A program made the position numbers and the translations under genes. Below, in pieces: positions 1 to 9,062 of a DNA stretch of 64,000 bases; positions within the stretch are counted from its first letter, which is position 1; the number at the start of each line of letters is the position of its first letter. Below the pieces are notes generated by a model. The model saw nothing but the letters and a program-made list of their open reading frames with translations, ran no database searches and was not told where the DNA came from. The DNA comes from HGM04593 sp045636545 (GTDB taxonomy: Bacteria; Bacteroidota; Bacteroidia; Bacteroidales; Bacteroidaceae): positions 9,063 through 73,062 of the forward strand of contig JAZTXR010000046.1 in the NCBI GenBank assembly GCA_045636545.1, written 5' to 3'.

Positions 1-1
1 G

Positions 2-445
2 ACCACGACATTTGACGATTTCTTCAGAAAAGGGAACTATGAGGGAGAGATATACAAGACCGTCAACATGCGTAACCTTGCAATAGCGCAATACTGCAAG
101 GATTCGGCTGCGGTAAAGCAGGAGCAGCAGAAGATTGAACAGCAGCTCAAGGATTTCCGCACCAATCTCTGGAATACAAAGACGGTTGCCGAGGTACGAC
201 AGGATTCTATAAACGCAGCAATAGCCGCTGCCAAAGACTCCATCAACAGCGCTGCCAAAAACGACAAGATAAAGGCTGCAAAAGCGGAACCGGGCAGAAA
301 CCGCACGGTCAAGAGCACGGCAAAGAGAGAAAGTGTGAAAAAAGAGAGTGCTAAGAAAGAAAAGAGCCCCAAAACCGGCAATGGCGGAAGCGGAAACGGA
401 AGTAACAGCACAGGCACTGTGTCAGTGAGAAGAGAACGCCGTTAA
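2..445 (+). CDS. Unrecognised protein, C-terminal 147 residues (gene starts before the window)
   Basis: The frame is open from the first bases of the window to a TAA at 443-445, so this is the 3' end of a longer gene; an ATG at 68 is internal to the open frame and is not needed as a start. The visible part begins with a mixed region (about residues 1-70, rich in Gln/Glu/Lys, likely helical) and ends in a low-complexity tail rich in Lys, Ser, Gly and Asn. A basic disordered tail of this kind is common in envelope or nucleic-acid-associated proteins, but no domain is recognisable here and I assign no function. It is followed by an AT-rich gap of about 115 bp. Confidence 0.6.
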   Translation, partial: TTTFDDFFRKGNYEGEIYKTVNMRNLAIAQYCKDSAAVKQEQQKIEQQLKDFRTNLWNTKTVAEVRQDSINAAIAAAKDSINSAAKNDKIKAAKAEPGRNRTVKSTAKRESVKKESAKKEKSPKTGNGGSGNGSNSTGTVSVRRERR

Positions 446-511
446 ACTTTTTTATCAAAAATATTGTTTATTTGCTTGTTTTATAGTTTTTTTGCAAATG
501 AATAAACAACA

Positions 512-539
512 GGAAAGCATTTGACACGGAGCGCTTTCC
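512..539 (+). promoter_or_regulatory. Leader hairpin upstream of the beta-barrel gene
   Basis: GGAAAGC (512-518) and GCTTTCC (533-539) form a perfect 7-bp stem with a 14-nt loop, 21 bp before the ATG at 561. It is not followed by a T run, so it looks more like a 5'-UTR structure than a terminator. The function is inferred only from position. Confidence 0.3.
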
Positions 540-560
540 CATCCAATAACCTAAATTTAA

Positions 561-1214
561 ATGAATATGAAAAAGTTTTTGACACTTCTCCTTGTTGCCA
601 TTGCAACAACCACTGCTACAGCACAGTTCAACTTTGGTCTGAAAGCCGGAGTGAATCTTGCTGAAAAGCCAACACTGAACATTGAGGAACTCAAGAGCAA
701 TCTGAAAGGAAATGCCGGATGGTTCGTCGGACCCACCGCAAAATTCGTAATTCCGGTCATTGGTCTGGGACTTGAGGCGAATGCCCTCTACTCACAGGCA
801 AACGTTGACATAGATGGACAGAACATTCTCACACAGAGCATTGAAATCCCTGTATACCTGCGTTATGAGATAACAATTCCGGCGGTGAACAAATTCATTG
901 AACCATTCATTGCTGTCGGTCCACAGTTCGGATGGAACATTGGCAACAAGACCATAACACTTGATAACATTGAGGACGTGGCAGGCGAGCTCATAAAAAG
1001 AGAGTACAAGATGAAGGATAGCAATGTAAGCCTTAACTTGGGACTCGGTTTCATATTCTTTGACCACCTGCAGATACACGGCAACTATAATCTGGCATTG
1101 AAAAACACCGCAGACATAAAGTCAATACGCGACTTGGCCGATCAGGTCACCTCTGAAATGAAGTCTGAAGTAAAGACCAACGTATGGCAGATATCATTGG
1201 CATACATTTTCTGA
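561..1214 (+). CDS. PorT-family outer-membrane beta-barrel protein
   Basis: This is a 217-residue protein with an N-terminal signal peptide (about residues 1-21, ending TATA-Q) followed by alternating amphipathic strands, a GLKAGVN segment typical of Bacteroidota porin-like (PorT/OMP_b-brl) proteins, and an aromatic C-terminal end (YIF), the usual signature for outer-membrane insertion. Family members are small 8-strand-type barrels of about 200 residues, so the length fits. Two in-frame ATGs (561 and 567) both give a good signal peptide; the first is annotated. The gene stands alone, with a leader hairpin before it and a strong hairpin terminator after it. The substrate or partner cannot be inferred. 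Confidence 0.8.
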   Translation: MNMKKFLTLLLVAIATTTATAQFNFGLKAGVNLAEKPTLNIEELKSNLKGNAGWFVGPTAKFVIPVIGLGLEANALYSQANVDIDGQNILTQSIEIPVYLRYEITIPAVNKFIEPFIAVGPQFGWNIGNKTITLDNIEDVAGELIKREYKMKDSNVSLNLGLGFIFFDHLQIHGNYNLALKNTADIKSIRDLADQVTSEMKSEVKTNVWQISLAYIF

Positions 1215-1235
1215 TAAATGATTATACAGGAATGG

Positions 1236-1257
1236 CAAGCCGGCAAATGCCGGCTTG
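1236..1257 (+). terminator. Hairpin terminator after the beta-barrel gene
   Basis: CAAGCCGGCA and its complement TGCCGGCTTG are separated by two A residues (in practice a 4-nt loop), followed by TATTTTATT. This is a GC-rich stem plus T-rich tail, 22 bp after the stop at 1214 and 17 bp before the next start. Confidence 0.75.
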
Positions 1258-1273
1258 TATTTTATTATAGGAT

Positions 1274-2461
1274 ATGAAAGAAGCATTTATACCATTACTT
1301 GACAGAATTGGCGTCGGGACCAATAATATCGGTGTGATACATTGGATTGCGATTGTTTCGTGCATCATACTGCTCTTCTACGCCGGCTGCTTCATCTGCC
1401 AGAAGATTGTCATTCCAATTAGCAGCAGAATTACAAGAAAGACACAAGCCAAGTGGGATGACATCATTTTCAATGCCACAACGCTGAAGAACATCTGCAA
1501 CCTTGTCATGGGTATCGCATTGACGGCAGCGCTTCCTATGCTTACATACGAGGGGACCATGCTGTACAATATGGCAGCCAAGGTTTGCCACATATACATC
1601 ATTGTAATATTTGTCAAGCTGTGTTGCGGTGTGCTGACATCGCTGTATAAAATCTCCAGTCAGGCCAAGAAAACAAAGAACCATACCATACAGGGTGTGT
1701 TCCAGATGCTCAAGATTGTGATAATATGCATTGGAGCAATATACATAACAAGCATTGTCATAGACAAGGATCCTACCAAACTGCTTGCAGGACTTGGAGC
1801 CTCGGCCGCCGTGCTGATGCTGGTATTCAAGGACAGTATTATGGGACTTGTTGCAGGCGTACAACTGTCGGCCAACGACATGCTCCGTCCCGGTGACTGG
1901 ATTACGATGGAGAAATATGGTGCGGACGGAATGGTGCAGGATGTATCGCTCACAACTGTCAAGGTACAGAACTGGGACAAGACCATCACCACAGTGCCGC
2001 CATACGCATTGGTGAGCGAGTCGTTCCAGAACTGGAGAGGGATGTTCGACAGTGGAGGCCGACGTATAAAGCGCTCTATCTTCATTGATATGAATTCTGT
2101 CGCTTTCTGTACAGCAGAACTGGCAAAGACACTTGCAGAGAAAGGCCTGATTGAAGGCACGGAAGAGAGGACTGTCAACCTCACCGTCTTCAGGGAGTGG
2201 CTTGAGAGGTGGCTGAAGAAACACCCTAAAGTGAACAAAGGGATGATTACCATGGTACGCCAGCTGCAACCGACAGCACAAGGATTGCCTTTGGAACTCT
2301 ATTTCTTCTTTGACGGCACTGCGTGGGTCGATTATGAGCATCTGCAAGCGGAAGTGTTTGAATACATACTTGCAACACTGCCCGAGTTCGGTCTAAAGGT
2401 ATTCCAAAGTCCTACAGGCAATGACATAAAGCTGTTTACCGGCAGCGAAGAGCCTCAATAA
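1274..2461 (+). CDS. Mechanosensitive ion channel, MscS superfamily (YbdG-like)
   Basis: This 395-residue inner-membrane protein probably opens under hypo-osmotic stress. Hydrophobic segments lie at roughly residues 19-41, 72-92, 104-125, 143-163 and 170-195. The last is the Gly/Ala-rich pore helix (GLGASAAVLMLVFKDS), followed by the soluble MscS beta domain with VQNWDKTI, VPPYALVSESFQNWRG and SGGRRIKRS. Those last motifs match the E. coli YbdG (mini-conductance) subgroup rather than MscS proper, and the length fits (YbdG is about 415). The gene is a single transcription unit between two hairpin terminators. Confidence 0.85.
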   Translation: MKEAFIPLLDRIGVGTNNIGVIHWIAIVSCIILLFYAGCFICQKIVIPISSRITRKTQAKWDDIIFNATTLKNICNLVMGIALTAALPMLTYEGTMLYNMAAKVCHIYIIVIFVKLCCGVLTSLYKISSQAKKTKNHTIQGVFQMLKIVIICIGAIYITSIVIDKDPTKLLAGLGASAAVLMLVFKDSIMGLVAGVQLSANDMLRPGDWITMEKYGADGMVQDVSLTTVKVQNWDKTITTVPPYALVSESFQNWRGMFDSGGRRIKRSIFIDMNSVAFCTAELAKTLAEKGLIEGTEERTVNLTVFREWLERWLKKHPKVNKGMITMVRQLQPTAQGLPLELYFFFDGTAWVDYEHLQAEVFEYILATLPEFGLKVFQSPTGNDIKLFTGSEEPQ

Positions 2462-2463
2462 GT

Positions 2464-2493
2464 AAAAAATAGCGGATACACCGCTATTTTTTT
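2464..2493. terminator. Bidirectional terminator between convergent genes
   Basis: AAAAAATAGCGG (2464-2475) pairs with CCGCTATTTTTT (2481-2492) across a 5-nt loop. The A and T runs on both sides let it serve the channel gene on plus and the small lipoprotein gene on minus; the stop codon of the minus gene (2484-2486) lies inside the right arm. Confidence 0.85.
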
Positions 2494-2795
2494 GTCTTGT
2501 ATGAAGTTGTGTAGAACTCAATCTCCTTCTCCTTTACTGCCTGCTCAAATTTCTCCTTTGCAGCAACCACGGCACGCGAACTGCCCGTTTTGGCATCCTT
2601 GCCATAGTCTGCAAGTCCAAGATGCAGGGTGTATGAAATCTCTACCAGTTCCTCTGAACTTGCAGCAGACAACACCTTCTCTGTTGCCACATCATATGCA
2701 TCGGCAATGGACGAAGCCCCGCGTGTACCATCACAGGCCTGCAATAACGACACGGCAAAGAACATAAGGAACATCAATATTACTTTATACCTCAT
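2484..2795 (-). CDS. Small exported lipoprotein, paralog of the protein at 36749-37120
   Basis: The start at 2795 gives MRYKVILMFLMFFAVSLLQAC, a lipoprotein signal peptide with lipobox LQAC; an upstream ATG (2831) would bury this signal and is less likely. The mature part is about 80 residues, charged and mostly helical, with no domain I can name. Its layout matches the 123-residue protein at 36749-37120: after the signal comes a short spacer, then SSEELVEI (here) or SIEELEAL (there), then an aromatic/Gly stretch, then a Lys/Glu helix (AKEKFEQAVKEKEIEF versus SKAIRLFKSALEKRVMEF). I infer a small family of periplasmic or surface helical proteins of unknown role. It is convergent with the channel gene and shares its terminator. 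Confidence 0.7.
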   Translation of the reverse strand: MRYKVILMFLMFFAVSLLQACDGTRGASSIADAYDVATEKVLSAASSEELVEISYTLHLGLADYGKDAKTGSSRAVVAAKEKFEQAVKEKEIEFYTTSYKTKK

Positions 2796-2884
2796 AGCTC
2801 CAAGAAAAAAGTTTTGTGCAAAAATAGACAAATTACCCGTTCAAAACAATGCTACGAAAAAAGTAAATGCAACAGCACTTGAAT

Positions 2885-2915
2885 TTTGCCGTTTGAGAGG
2901 TTTTTAATAACTTCG
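2885..2915 (+). promoter_or_regulatory. Promoter for priA
   Basis: TTTG at 2885-2888 is followed after 19 bp by TAACTTCG at 2908-2915, matching the Bacteroidota form TTTG-N19-21-TAnnTTTG with one substitution. The -7 box ends only 8 bp before the priA ATG at 2924, which implies a transcript with almost no leader. Confidence 0.55.
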
Positions 2916-2923
2916 CATCTGCT

Positions 2924-5170
2924 ATGGGTAAATTTGCCGATGTCATATTGCCGTTGCCACTGCCCGGAACATTCACGTACAGCATTCCGCAGGAGCTTGA
3001 GGAGAGGGTTCTCCCGGGTTGCCGTGTGACCGTCCCTCTTGGTAACAAGAAGAACTACATCGCATTGGTATCGGCCGTTCACGGCAACAACCCCGACGGA
3101 TACACCGTAAAACCCGTCAAGGAGGTGCTTGACGGGACACCCATCGTGCTCGACAGCCAGGTAAAGCTTTGGGGATGGATTTCAAAATATTACCTTTGTT
3201 CGTTAGGTGACATATACAAAGCTGCTATCCCGCAGGGGCTGAAAGGCGAATTCAAACCACGCACCGAGCAGAGAGTGAGGTTGACTGCAGAGTACCGTAA
3301 TGAGAAATGGCTGAACCTGCTGATGCAGTCACTGAACCGTGCACCCAGACAAAAGAGATTGCTGATGACCTATATTCAGCAGTCCGAGCCTTTCAGCGGA
3401 TACCCCAAAGAGATTTCCAGGCACAGGTTGCTGGAACTTGCCGAAGTGCAGCCGCCCATATACAAGCAACTGCAGGACAAAGGTGTGTTTGAGACATACG
3501 AGGTTGAAATTGGGCGCCTTGACCGCAACGAAACTGCCTGCCAACCGGTGAACACCTTGAACCCGGCACAGCAGAAAGCATTCGATGAAATCAAGGAAAC
3601 CTTTACACAAAAGAGCGTGACACTATTGCACGGCGTTACATCGGCCGGCAAGACAGAGGTCTACATACACCTCATAGCCGAGGCCATAAAACGTGGTGAG
3701 CAGGTGCTGTATATGTTACCCGAGATTGCACTCACAAAGCAGATAGTGGAGAGGTTGCGCCGCGTGTTCGGCAACCGCATCGGCCTATACCACTCAAAAT
3801 TTACCGATGCCGAGAGGGTCGAGATATGGAAAAAGCAACTTGGCGACGAGCCATACGACATTCTTCTTGGTGTCCGTTCATCGGTTTTTCTCCCATTCAA
3901 GAACTTGGGACTGGTGATTGTTGACGAAGAACACGAGAACAGCTACAAGCAGCAGGAACCCGCACCGCGTTACAACGCACGCAATGCAGCCATAGTACTT
4001 GCATCATATTTTGGAGCAAAGACTCTGCTCGGCACGGCAACACCCTCCATTGAAAGCTATTATAATGCCACAACAGGCAAATATGCCCTTGTAAGCCTCA
4101 CTACAAGACACCGTGCGGTGCGGCTGCCGCACATTGAGGTGGTTGACATGCAGGAGTACAGCCGCAAGAAGTTGACTGTAGGCCCTTTTGCCGACCCGCT
4201 GGTTGAGGCCATGAGCCGCGCTCTGAAGGAGAAGAAGCAGATTATCCTGTTCCAGAACCGCCGCGGCTACTCCCCGCAGATAGAGTGCCGCACATGCGGA
4301 TGGGTACCGCATTGCAAACACTGCGACGTAAGCCTTGCCCTGCACAAGAACGCGAACAAGCTTGTGTGCCATTACTGTGGCTACACAATTCCAGCCCCCG
4401 TGCATTGCCCCAACTGCGAGGGGCGCAGTTTTACCACATTGGGCTATGGAACGGAGAAGATTGAGGACGACCTGCAGAATCTGTTCCCCCAGGCACGTAT
4501 AGAGCGTATGGATCTTGACACCACACGCACACGTACGGCATATGAAAGGATTATCAGCGATTTTCAGGAGGGAAAGACCGATATTCTCATTGGCACACAG
4601 ATGGTTTCAAAGGGACTTGACTTTGACAATGTGGATGTCGTGGGCATTGTCAATGCCGACACGCTGCTCAACTACCCCGACTTCAGAGCCACGGAACGCG
4701 CTTTCCAGCTGATGTCGCAGGTCGCGGGACGGGCAGGCCGCAAGAACGGACAGGGCAACGTGTTCTTGCAGACAAAGATGACAGATGCCCCGGTGATACC
4801 GCAGATTGTAGGCAATGACTACACAGCATTCTACAACCAGCAGCTACAGGAGCGTATGCTGTTCCATTATCCTCCTTTTTACCGGCTCGTCTACATCTAC
4901 ATGAAGCACCGTGACGTGCGCGTGCTGGAGGAATTCTCGGAAATCATAGGCAAGCGTATGCGTGAAATTTTCGATGAACGCATACTCGGTCCCGACCTGC
5001 CGCCGGTGGCAAAGGTGAAACAGCTTTATATCAGGAAGATTGTGCTGAAGGTTGAAAACAATCTTTCGCAATATAAGGTAAACGAGGTGTTGAAGAACAT
5101 TCAGCAGGCATACTGCGAGCAACCACGCTACCGTTCCATCGTGATGTACTATGACATTGACCCGCTTTGA
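2924..5170 (+). CDS. priA: Primosomal replication-restart helicase PriA
   Basis: PriA recognises stalled or D-loop forks and reloads the replicative helicase. The 748-residue protein has the N-terminal DNA-binding part, then a superfamily 2 helicase core: Walker A GVTSAGKTEVY near residue 238, Walker B DEEH near 336, GTATPS and the C-terminal motifs GTQMVSKGLDF and QVAGRAGR. Between the helicase lobes is the zinc module, with paired CxxC motifs spanning about residues 455-500 (CRTCG, CKHC, CHYCG, CPNC). Length and domain order are standard. It appears to be a single gene with its own promoter directly upstream. Confidence 0.97.
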   Translation: MGKFADVILPLPLPGTFTYSIPQELEERVLPGCRVTVPLGNKKNYIALVSAVHGNNPDGYTVKPVKEVLDGTPIVLDSQVKLWGWISKYYLCSLGDIYKAAIPQGLKGEFKPRTEQRVRLTAEYRNEKWLNLLMQSLNRAPRQKRLLMTYIQQSEPFSGYPKEISRHRLLELAEVQPPIYKQLQDKGVFETYEVEIGRLDRNETACQPVNTLNPAQQKAFDEIKETFTQKSVTLLHGVTSAGKTEVYIHLIAEAIKRGEQVLYMLPEIALTKQIVERLRRVFGNRIGLYHSKFTDAERVEIWKKQLGDEPYDILLGVRSSVFLPFKNLGLVIVDEEHENSYKQQEPAPRYNARNAAIVLASYFGAKTLLGTATPSIESYYNATTGKYALVSLTTRHRAVRLPHIEVVDMQEYSRKKLTVGPFADPLVEAMSRALKEKKQIILFQNRRGYSPQIECRTCGWVPHCKHCDVSLALHKNANKLVCHYCGYTIPAPVHCPNCEGRSFTTLGYGTEKIEDDLQNLFPQARIERMDLDTTRTRTAYERIISDFQEGKTDILIGTQMVSKGLDFDNVDVVGIVNADTLLNYPDFRATERAFQLMSQVAGRAGRKNGQGNVFLQTKMTDAPVIPQIVGNDYTAFYNQQLQERMLFHYPPFYRLVYIYMKHRDVRVLEEFSEIIGKRMREIFDERILGPDLPPVAKVKQLYIRKIVLKVENNLSQYKVNEVLKNIQQAYCEQPRYRSIVMYYDIDPL

Positions 5171-5237
5171 TAGAGATGCGGCACGCTACTTCTTATTTTA
5201 ATAAATCTTAACTCAGCTCCAAATTGTGAGGTAATAT

Positions 5238-5268
5238 TTTGCCCTCTGCCATTTATTAGGTAAATTTG
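5238..5268 (+). promoter_or_regulatory. Promoter for the DUF2723 gene
   Basis: TTTG at 5238-5241, a 19-bp spacer and TAAATTTG at 5261-5268 match the Bacteroidota sigma consensus exactly. Predicted transcription starts about 5272, giving a leader of about 60 nt before the ATG at 5332. This also argues against the upstream in-frame ATG at 5266, which falls inside the -7 box. Confidence 0.7.
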
Positions 5269-5331
5269 CACAATTTATGGGCAAAGAATGCCCTTATATT
5301 CCAATGGGATAACAAAAAATCAAATAATATA

Positions 5332-8300
5332 ATGAAACAGTTCAAAATCTGGAACAATGCCCTGGGATGGTTCACATTCCTTGTTGCAGCATTGACCTAC
5401 TGCCTGACAGTGGAGCCTACTGCCAGCTTCTGGGATTGCCCCGAGTTTATTCTCTCGGGCAACAAACTCGAAATCGGTCACCCGCCCGGTGCACCATTCT
5501 TCATGCTCACGGCAAACTTCTTCTCTATGTTCGCCACACCCGACAAGGTGGCATTCATGGTGAATATAATGTCGGCACTGCTGAGTGCTGCAGGTATCCT
5601 GTTCCTTTTCTGGAGCATCACACACCTTGCACGCAAACTGCTTGTGAGTGACGGCGAAAAGATTACAACGGGCCGTATGATAACCATATTCGGTGCCGGC
5701 CTTGTCGGTGCATTGGCCTACACATGGAGCGACACATACTGGTTCAGCGCCGTCGAAGGTGAGGTGTACGGCTACTCGTCACTATTCACCGCCGTGGTGT
5801 TCTGGCTCATCCTCAAATGGGAAGACAGTGCAGACTCACCCCACAGCGACAGATGGCTGGTGCTGATAGCATATCTGGTGGGTCTCTCTATCGGTGTACA
5901 CTTGCTCAACCTGCTCTGCATACCGGCAATCGTGCTTGTAATATACTACAAGAGATACCCCAACGCAAGCCTCAAGGGCTCATTGCTGGCACTTGTCGTG
6001 TCGGCAGCCATCGTAATGGTGGTGCTATACGGTATTGTGCCGGGCGTTGTAAAGGTTGGCGGATGGTTCGAACTGCTGTTCGTCAACGTGCTCGGTCTCT
6101 CATTCAACACAGGACTCTACACCTACATTCTGTTGCTTGCCGCGACACTCATTGCCGGTATATACTGCACAGAGAAAGGCAAGAGCCAGAAAGCCATTGC
6201 CGCAACCTTCACACTTGCCATTGCACTGCTTGGTATTCCGTTCTATGGAAAAAGCATAGGCGGAAGCATTGCCGTGGGTGCGATTGTACTGGCGGCGATA
6301 TACTTCCTGTGTACAAGAGGCAGCGTGTCATACAAAGGCACACAGATTACACGCAAGTACCTGGTAAGCCGCAGGGTTTTCAACACATCTTTCCTTAGCC
6401 TGCTGCTCATTATGATAGGCTACTCTTCGTATGCCCTTATTGTGATACGTTCATCGGCCAACACTCCGATGGACCAGAACTCGCCCGAGGATATCTTCAC
6501 CCTGGGCTCATACCTGAACCGTGAACAGTACGGCTCGCGCCCGCTCTTCTATGGCGAGTGCTTCGATGCCGAGGTTGACAGGGACAGGAACGGCGAGGCC
6601 TTGTCGGTAAAGACCAGTCCCATATATATGCGCGTGGAGAAGAAAAACGTATCGGACCCTGATGAGTACGAGATAATCGACTACAATAAGGAGTACCGCT
6701 TCGTGCAGAACATGCTGTTCCCAAGAATGTACAGCAGCGACCACGCCGGGGAATACGAAAGATGGATTGGCAAGAAAATAAAGAACACACGCCGTGCCAA
6801 GTTTCCCGAAATGAGAAAACAGCAGCATAAGTCGCTTGATGTCAAGGTACCCACACAGTTTGACAATATAAGCTTCTTCATAAACTATCAGGTGAACCAC
6901 ATGTACTGGCGTTATTTCCTGTGGAATTTTGCAGGCCGCCAGAATGACATACAGAACAACTATGGTGAGAAAGAGTATGGCAACTGGATAACCGGCATCC
7001 CCTTTGTCGACAACCTGCGCCTGGGTGACCAGAGCAAGTTGCCCGAGTCAATCAGGGAGAACAAGGGACACAATGTATTCTTTGCCCTGCCGCTCATACT
7101 TGGCATCATCGGCCTGGCCTGGCAGTTGCGCAACGGCAAGCGAGGCAAACAGCAGTTCTGGGTGGTATTCATGCTGTTCTTCATGACTGGACTTGCCATT
7201 GTGCTCTATCTTAACCAGACACCGATGCAGCCCCGTGAACGTGACTATGCATACGCAGGCTCGTTCTACGCTTTTGCAATATGGATTGGCTTGGGTGTGG
7301 CCGGCATTGTCGACCTAATCCAAAGATACACAAGGAAGGAGAGCGCGCTCACAAACGGCATTGTCGCAGCGGCCTGCATCCTTGTTCCCGTGCAGATGGT
7401 TTCACAGACATGGGATGACCATGACCGCAGCGGACGTTATGCCTGTCGCGATTTTGGACAGAACTATCTGAACACCTTGCCCGATGAGGGATGCCCAATC
7501 ATCTTCACATGTGGTGACAATGACACATTCCCTCTCTGGTATAATCAGGAGGTGGAAGGAGAGCGTACCGATGCTCGAGTATGCAACCTCTCGTACCTGC
7601 AGACGGATTGGTATACCGACCAGATGAAGCGCCCTGCATACGATTCGCCAAGCCTGCCCATCACATGGGACAGAATAAACTACGCCGGAAACACAAACAT
7701 ATATGTCTATGTGTTCCCGATGGAGGAGTTCATCATGCAGTACCGCAAGGCGTTCCCCGAGAAATTCGACAAGGCGTTCGGCAAAAATCCGTTCGAACTG
7801 AACAAGATTACCAAGCACTGGATTCTTGAGGCAAATGCCACAAAGAAATCTGAGGCACGCAAGGTGGTCGATGAAATCATAAGAATGTATGAGGCCGCAG
7901 TGAACGAAGGCCGCTCAAGGAGAGACTATATAGAGATACCGAAGAGCATAATTCCTTGCGAAACGCTCTACATACCTATAGATTCGGCTGCCGTAATACG
8001 CTCGGGCATGGTGATTCCACAGGAGTACGAACACGATATGCCCGAGTACATGACCATCGACATCAGCGACAAGGGGGCAATTTACCGTCACGAGTACATG
8101 CTGTTCGACATGATTGCAAATGCCAACTGGGAACGCCCGTTATACATGTCAATGACTGTTGGCGAAAGCAACTACCCCGCTGTGCTGAAGAAGTTTTTTG
8201 TACACGAGGGATTGGCATACCGCATAACACCGTTCGATTGGAGCAAACTCGGATATGACACAGACAGCGGCGAACACCCTGTGGATATCGACCGCTTCTA

Positions 8301-9057
8301 TGACAATGTAATCAACCGCTTCAAGTGGGGAGGCATAAAGGAGCACTGCAACTACTATGCCGACGAGACAATCAGAAGAATGATTGGCACCCACCGCAAC
8401 CTCGTTGCACAGCTGGCAACCGAGATGCTCAACAGCGAGGAGGAGGATGCAAGAATCATATCGGTACTTGAGAAGGTGTACAACGAGCTCCCCGACGAGA
8501 CTGTTGCTTACGATGCATTGAGGGACAACTCCATAGCCATGGCAGATGTCTACAACATCATGTACCAGGTGCAGCGTGACTACAAGAGCGCGATAGAGCA
8601 GCCTGGCGAAGAGGCAAACCAGATTAGGGAGGCTGTCTTGCAGGAGCTGTTCCTGGGTGATGATACTCTGGCCATGCTCAAGCAGAGGCGTGACAGAATG
8701 GCGAACAGTATACTCAAGAATGAGCTTGAACATATAATATGGTACAATACGCTCAAGCCATACGAGATAAATGATGTTATGCTATACCACCGTGTCACAC
8801 TCCTTGACCACGCTTGGGAACTGCTTGACAAGGGTGAAAGCAGCGACATTGCAAGAGAGGAGGTTGTCAACGGCCTGTGCGAGTGCTTCAACAGACAGGT
8901 GACAATACTTGACAGGATACGCAATAAACAGGATTCGGAGATGAAGAGAATGGTGATAGGTACCATATATCAGACACTCAACAATATGGAGTTGTCGGAC
9001 AGCGAGATACGACAGATTGAAGCCGGGTTGAGAAGATTGATGAAACAAGATAAGTAA
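5332..9057 (+). CDS. DUF2723 membrane protein, probable GT-C protein O-mannosyltransferase
   Basis: This is a very large (1241-residue) polytopic membrane protein. The N-terminal half has many hydrophobic helices and begins with the DUF2723 signature FWDCPEF (Asp35, Glu38), then GHPPGAPFF (about 49-57). This is the place where GT-C enzymes carry their catalytic acidic pair, and the family includes human TMEM260, an O-mannosyltransferase. The C-terminal half (about residues 700-1241) is soluble and helical, perhaps periplasmic. I infer glycosylation of exported proteins from a lipid-linked sugar. The start was chosen at 5332 because the upstream ATG overlaps the promoter. The deacetylase gene follows after 5 bp, suggesting co-transcription. 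Confidence 0.8.
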   Translation: MKQFKIWNNALGWFTFLVAALTYCLTVEPTASFWDCPEFILSGNKLEIGHPPGAPFFMLTANFFSMFATPDKVAFMVNIMSALLSAAGILFLFWSITHLARKLLVSDGEKITTGRMITIFGAGLVGALAYTWSDTYWFSAVEGEVYGYSSLFTAVVFWLILKWEDSADSPHSDRWLVLIAYLVGLSIGVHLLNLLCIPAIVLVIYYKRYPNASLKGSLLALVVSAAIVMVVLYGIVPGVVKVGGWFELLFVNVLGLSFNTGLYTYILLLAATLIAGIYCTEKGKSQKAIAATFTLAIALLGIPFYGKSIGGSIAVGAIVLAAIYFLCTRGSVSYKGTQITRKYLVSRRVFNTSFLSLLLIMIGYSSYALIVIRSSANTPMDQNSPEDIFTLGSYLNREQYGSRPLFYGECFDAEVDRDRNGEALSVKTSPIYMRVEKKNVSDPDEYEIIDYNKEYRFVQNMLFPRMYSSDHAGEYERWIGKKIKNTRRAKFPEMRKQQHKSLDVKVPTQFDNISFFINYQVNHMYWRYFLWNFAGRQNDIQNNYGEKEYGNWITGIPFVDNLRLGDQSKLPESIRENKGHNVFFALPLILGIIGLAWQLRNGKRGKQQFWVVFMLFFMTGLAIVLYLNQTPMQPRERDYAYAGSFYAFAIWIGLGVAGIVDLIQRYTRKESALTNGIVAAACILVPVQMVSQTWDDHDRSGRYACRDFGQNYLNTLPDEGCPIIFTCGDNDTFPLWYNQEVEGERTDARVCNLSYLQTDWYTDQMKRPAYDSPSLPITWDRINYAGNTNIYVYVFPMEEFIMQYRKAFPEKFDKAFGKNPFELNKITKHWILEANATKKSEARKVVDEIIRMYEAAVNEGRSRRDYIEIPKSIIPCETLYIPIDSAAVIRSGMVIPQEYEHDMPEYMTIDISDKGAIYRHEYMLFDMIANANWERPLYMSMTVGESNYPAVLKKFFVHEGLAYRITPFDWSKLGYDTDSGEHPVDIDRFYDNVINRFKWGGIKEHCNYYADETIRRMIGTHRNLVAQLATEMLNSEEEDARIISVLEKVYNELPDETVAYDALRDNSIAMADVYNIMYQVQRDYKSAIEQPGEEANQIREAVLQELFLGDDTLAMLKQRRDRMANSILKNELEHIIWYNTLKPYEINDVMLYHRVTLLDHAWELLDKGESSDIAREEVVNGLCECFNRQVTILDRIRNKQDSEMKRMVIGTIYQTLNNMELSDSEIRQIEAGLRRLMKQDK

Positions 9058-9062
9058 ACAGA

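Noticed and set aside
1295..2347. A 350-codon open frame antisense to the mechanosensitive channel gene
   Set aside because: It mirrors a well-supported gene, has Cys/His-rich nonsense composition and no recognisable motif.
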